This document shows, in pieces, positions 62,198-64,000 of a DNA stretch of 64,000 bases. Where the stretch lies: the NCBI RefSeq assembly GCF_900099895.1, contig NZ_FNDY01000002.1, forward strand, positions 62,001 to 126,000, written 5' to 3'. A program made the position numbers and the translations under genes. The stretch is from Paenibacillus naphthalenovorans (GTDB lineage Bacteria > Bacillota > Bacilli > Paenibacillales > NBRC-103111). Every line of letters starts with the position of its first letter. The stretch's first letter is position 1. The notes under the pieces were generated by a model. The model was not told the origin of the DNA and made no database searches. It saw nothing but the letters and a program-made list of their open reading frames with translations.

Positions 62198-63739
62198 TCA
62201 CTCTTCGGTACGCGGATCCCGCATTTTAATCACGGTGTGTATGCGCAGCACAGCGGACGCCACTTCTCCTGCCGCCTGCAGCGCATGCAGCTTCACTTCC
62301 GCCGGATCGATCACACCCTGCTCCAGCATATCCTTCACCGCTCCCGTATCGCAGTCGATACCGAGGCTGTCGCTCCCCGCGGCAATCTGCGCGGCTTTGG
62401 CTTCTTCTACCTTCTCAAGCGGATTGTAGCCCGCATTCACAACAATTTGCGCCAGCGGCTTACGCAGCGCCTGCACAACGGCCGCGATGCCGAAGCCTTC
62501 CATCCCCTGCACCGTCTCTCGGTACCGTTCGAGCTCATGCGCAACGGCCATCTCGGCAGCCCCGCCGCCGGGCAAGCATCCTCCCCGCAGCGCGGCCTGC
62601 ACGCTGGAAGCCGCGTCACGGGCAATGCGAAGCCGTTCTCCGACGACTTCGCTTGTGCTGGCGCCGACGACGATCGATACTTGCGCACGGCCTTTGCCCT
62701 CAGCCATACGCACCAACTCCAGCCGTTCGTCGTAGGCAACATGCCCGGCATAACCGAGATAGCCTGCCAATTCATGGGCCGGCTTGCGCAGCCCGCTGCG
62801 GCGGAGCGGCCGGGCACCGGTGTATTCCGCAATGCGGCGCAGCTCCGCCCGCGGCAAGCGCTGCAGCACCATAATCCCGTGATCGGTGCAGAACTGCTCC
62901 GCTTCCGGATCAATCCCCCGTTCCGAAGCGATAAAGCCCACGCGCAGCTCGATCAGCTTCCCGAGCATCTCGCGGAACTGTTCGCGAAGCTGCAGCTGCT
63001 TGTGAAAGCCGGCATCCGTCGTCAAAGCCTCCTCATCGACGGTTTCCGGTTCGAATGCATCCTGAAACAGCAGGATATGAGCCGTATCGGGAGGAAATTC
63101 AAGCTGCGCATTGGCTGGCTTTTTCTGAATAAGCAGGCCGGGCCAAACCTCTCCCTCTGCCTTGCCGCGGGATAAAATGACGTCAGAAAAGCGGAAATGC
63201 TCCTCCCTCAACTTTTGCAGCCCGAGCCGTTTGGCGCCTTCAATGACGAGTCCGGCCAAATCGGCGTACTCACGCCCCGCAATATAAGCGATCCGATACA
63301 ACAAAGGATCGTCGAGCCCGCTGATCGGGCGCGAACGACGAGCCAGGGAACGCAAAGCGAATGCAATGCCTTCCTGCACCCCGCGTACGACCTTAGCTAC
63401 CGGAACGCCGCGTGTGACCTGAGCCACGCCTTCAGCTACAAGCGCTCCCGCAAGCACCGTGGCGGTTGTCGTACCGTCTCCCACCCGATCCTGCTGGGAT
63501 CGGGCCACCTGGATGAGCAGTCTTGCCGCCGGATGGGTCACATCCATCTTCTCCAGGATGGTGACGCCGTCGTTGGTAATAATAACTTCTCCCCGTGAGC
63601 CTACCAACATGGTATCAAGCCCCTTAGGGCCCAGCGTTCCTTCCACCGCCGCGCAAATCGCGCGAATCGCATTGGCGTTGTTTCTCAGCGTTGCATAAGT
63701 TTCCTCGCCATCCTGACTCCCGTTATTCACCTGGCTCAT
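62198..63739 (-). CDS. Thermosome/TCP-1-like (group III) chaperonin subunit
   Basis: 513 residues with chaperonin motifs of the archaeal/eukaryotic class: AVEGTLGPKGLDTMLVG near residue 33, ITNDGVTILEKMDV, RVGDGTTTATVLAG near residue 88, LPGGGAAEMAVA near residue 391, and LGIDCDTGAVKDM near the end. It lacks the Gly-Gly-Met tail of GroEL and no co-chaperonin gene adjoins it. Such bacterial proteins form the deep 'group III' branch first described from Carboxydothermus, also inside dnaK operons. Predicted: 8-fold double rings with a built-in lid, ATP-dependent. Shares 4 nt with the hrcA stop, so it is translationally coupled to hrcA. Confidence 0.92.
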   Translation of the reverse strand: MSQVNNGSQDGEETYATLRNNANAIRAICAAVEGTLGPKGLDTMLVGSRGEVIITNDGVTILEKMDVTHPAARLLIQVARSQQDRVGDGTTTATVLAGALVAEGVAQVTRGVPVAKVVRGVQEGIAFALRSLARRSRPISGLDDPLLYRIAYIAGREYADLAGLVIEGAKRLGLQKLREEHFRFSDVILSRGKAEGEVWPGLLIQKKPANAQLEFPPDTAHILLFQDAFEPETVDEEALTTDAGFHKQLQLREQFREMLGKLIELRVGFIASERGIDPEAEQFCTDHGIMVLQRLPRAELRRIAEYTGARPLRRSGLRKPAHELAGYLGYAGHVAYDERLELVRMAEGKGRAQVSIVVGASTSEVVGERLRIARDAASSVQAALRGGCLPGGGAAEMAVAHELERYRETVQGMEGFGIAAVVQALRKPLAQIVVNAGYNPLEKVEEAKAAQIAAGSDSLGIDCDTGAVKDMLEQGVIDPAEVKLHALQAAGEVASAVLRIHTVIKMRDPRTEE

Positions 63740-64000
63740 TTATACCAACGCTCCATGAGCTTCGTCAAATCTTTGGACAGATGATCCAGAAGCTTCATTA
63801 CTCTGGCGTAATCCATCCGTGTCGGACCGAGAATGCCGATGGTGCCCAGCAATTGACCGTCTATAGAATACGATGCGGTAATCAGGCTGCAATCATTCAC
63901 CGCTTCGAGCTTGTTCTCACTGCCGATCCGCACTTGAATTCCGCCCCTCGCATCCGCCGTCCCGTCAAAAAGCTGTACCAGCTTCGGCGTTTCGGCAAGC
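63736..64000 (-). CDS. hrcA: Heat-inducible repressor HrcA, C-terminal part (start outside window)
   Basis: Last 87 residues are visible, in frame to the window edge. Typical C-terminus: LVQLFDGTADARGGIQVRIG, SASY-like region and LGTIGILGPTRMDYARVMKL. HrcA represses CIRCE-controlled heat-shock operons; the CIRCE site would be upstream of the window. First gene of the operon. Confidence 0.97.
   Translation of the reverse strand, partial: LAETPKLVQLFDGTADARGGIQVRIGSENKLEAVNDCSLITASYSIDGQLLGTIGILGPTRMDYARVMKLLDHLSKDLTKLMERWYK

Overview
The window reads as chromosomal core DNA from a spore-forming member of the Bacillales, most likely Paenibacillaceae. The basis is the gene order around hrcA-grpE-dnaK-dnaJ-prmA-rsmE-mtaB, rpsU-yqeY, floA, yqfC-yqfD-phoH-pgpH-ybeY-dgkA-cdd-era-recO and dnaG-sigA, the sporulation genes yqfC and yqfD, Bacillus-like Shine-Dalgarno sequences, and overall G+C in the low fifties percent. 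Nearly everything is on the minus strand. I see no rRNA, tRNA, insertion sequence, prophage or CRISPR array.

Layout. 1-9 kb: an edge-cut FAD oxidase and a threonine-synthase-like gene; nifS-thiI-terC (sulfur transfer to tRNA); a lytic transglycosylase; a GH15 glucoamylase-like enzyme; ypuI. 9.2-11.7 kb: a plus-strand secreted subtilase, then the RNase P RNA gene (type A) on the minus strand. 11.7-19 kb: nif3-like, trmK, a membrane protein, sigA, dnaG, yaiI, ppsR. 19-32 kb: recO, yqzL, era, cdd, dgkA, ybeY, pgpH, phoH, yqfD, yqfC, then the floA-nfeD membrane operon, yqeY, rpsU and hinT. glyQ, glyS and ccpN, which sit between recO and ppsR in Bacillus subtilis, are absent here.

32-50 kb is the accessory part. 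It holds a plus-strand single ORF fusing a TetR regulator to a phytoene-desaturase-like FAD enzyme behind two matching palindromes; a secreted GH26 protein with stalk-like domains; and a recombination operon addB-addA-sbcD-sbcC whose promoter overlaps a LexA-type box. Divergent from addB is a compact unit encoding a 32-residue peptide with its own promoter, ribosome site and terminator.

50-64 kb: nitroreductase, rlmI-like, deoC, NUDIX, mtaB, rsmE, an M50 protease, prmA, two small genes (one YfhD-like), and the heat-shock operon hrcA-chaperonin-grpE-dnaK-dnaJ. The chaperonin between hrcA and grpE is not GroEL: it is an archaeal/eukaryotic-type (thermosome-like, 'group III') subunit, which puts two ATP-driven folding machines in one transcript. 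This is the most remarkable feature of the window. The TetR-oxidoreductase fusion and the SOS-type control of addBA-sbcDC come next.
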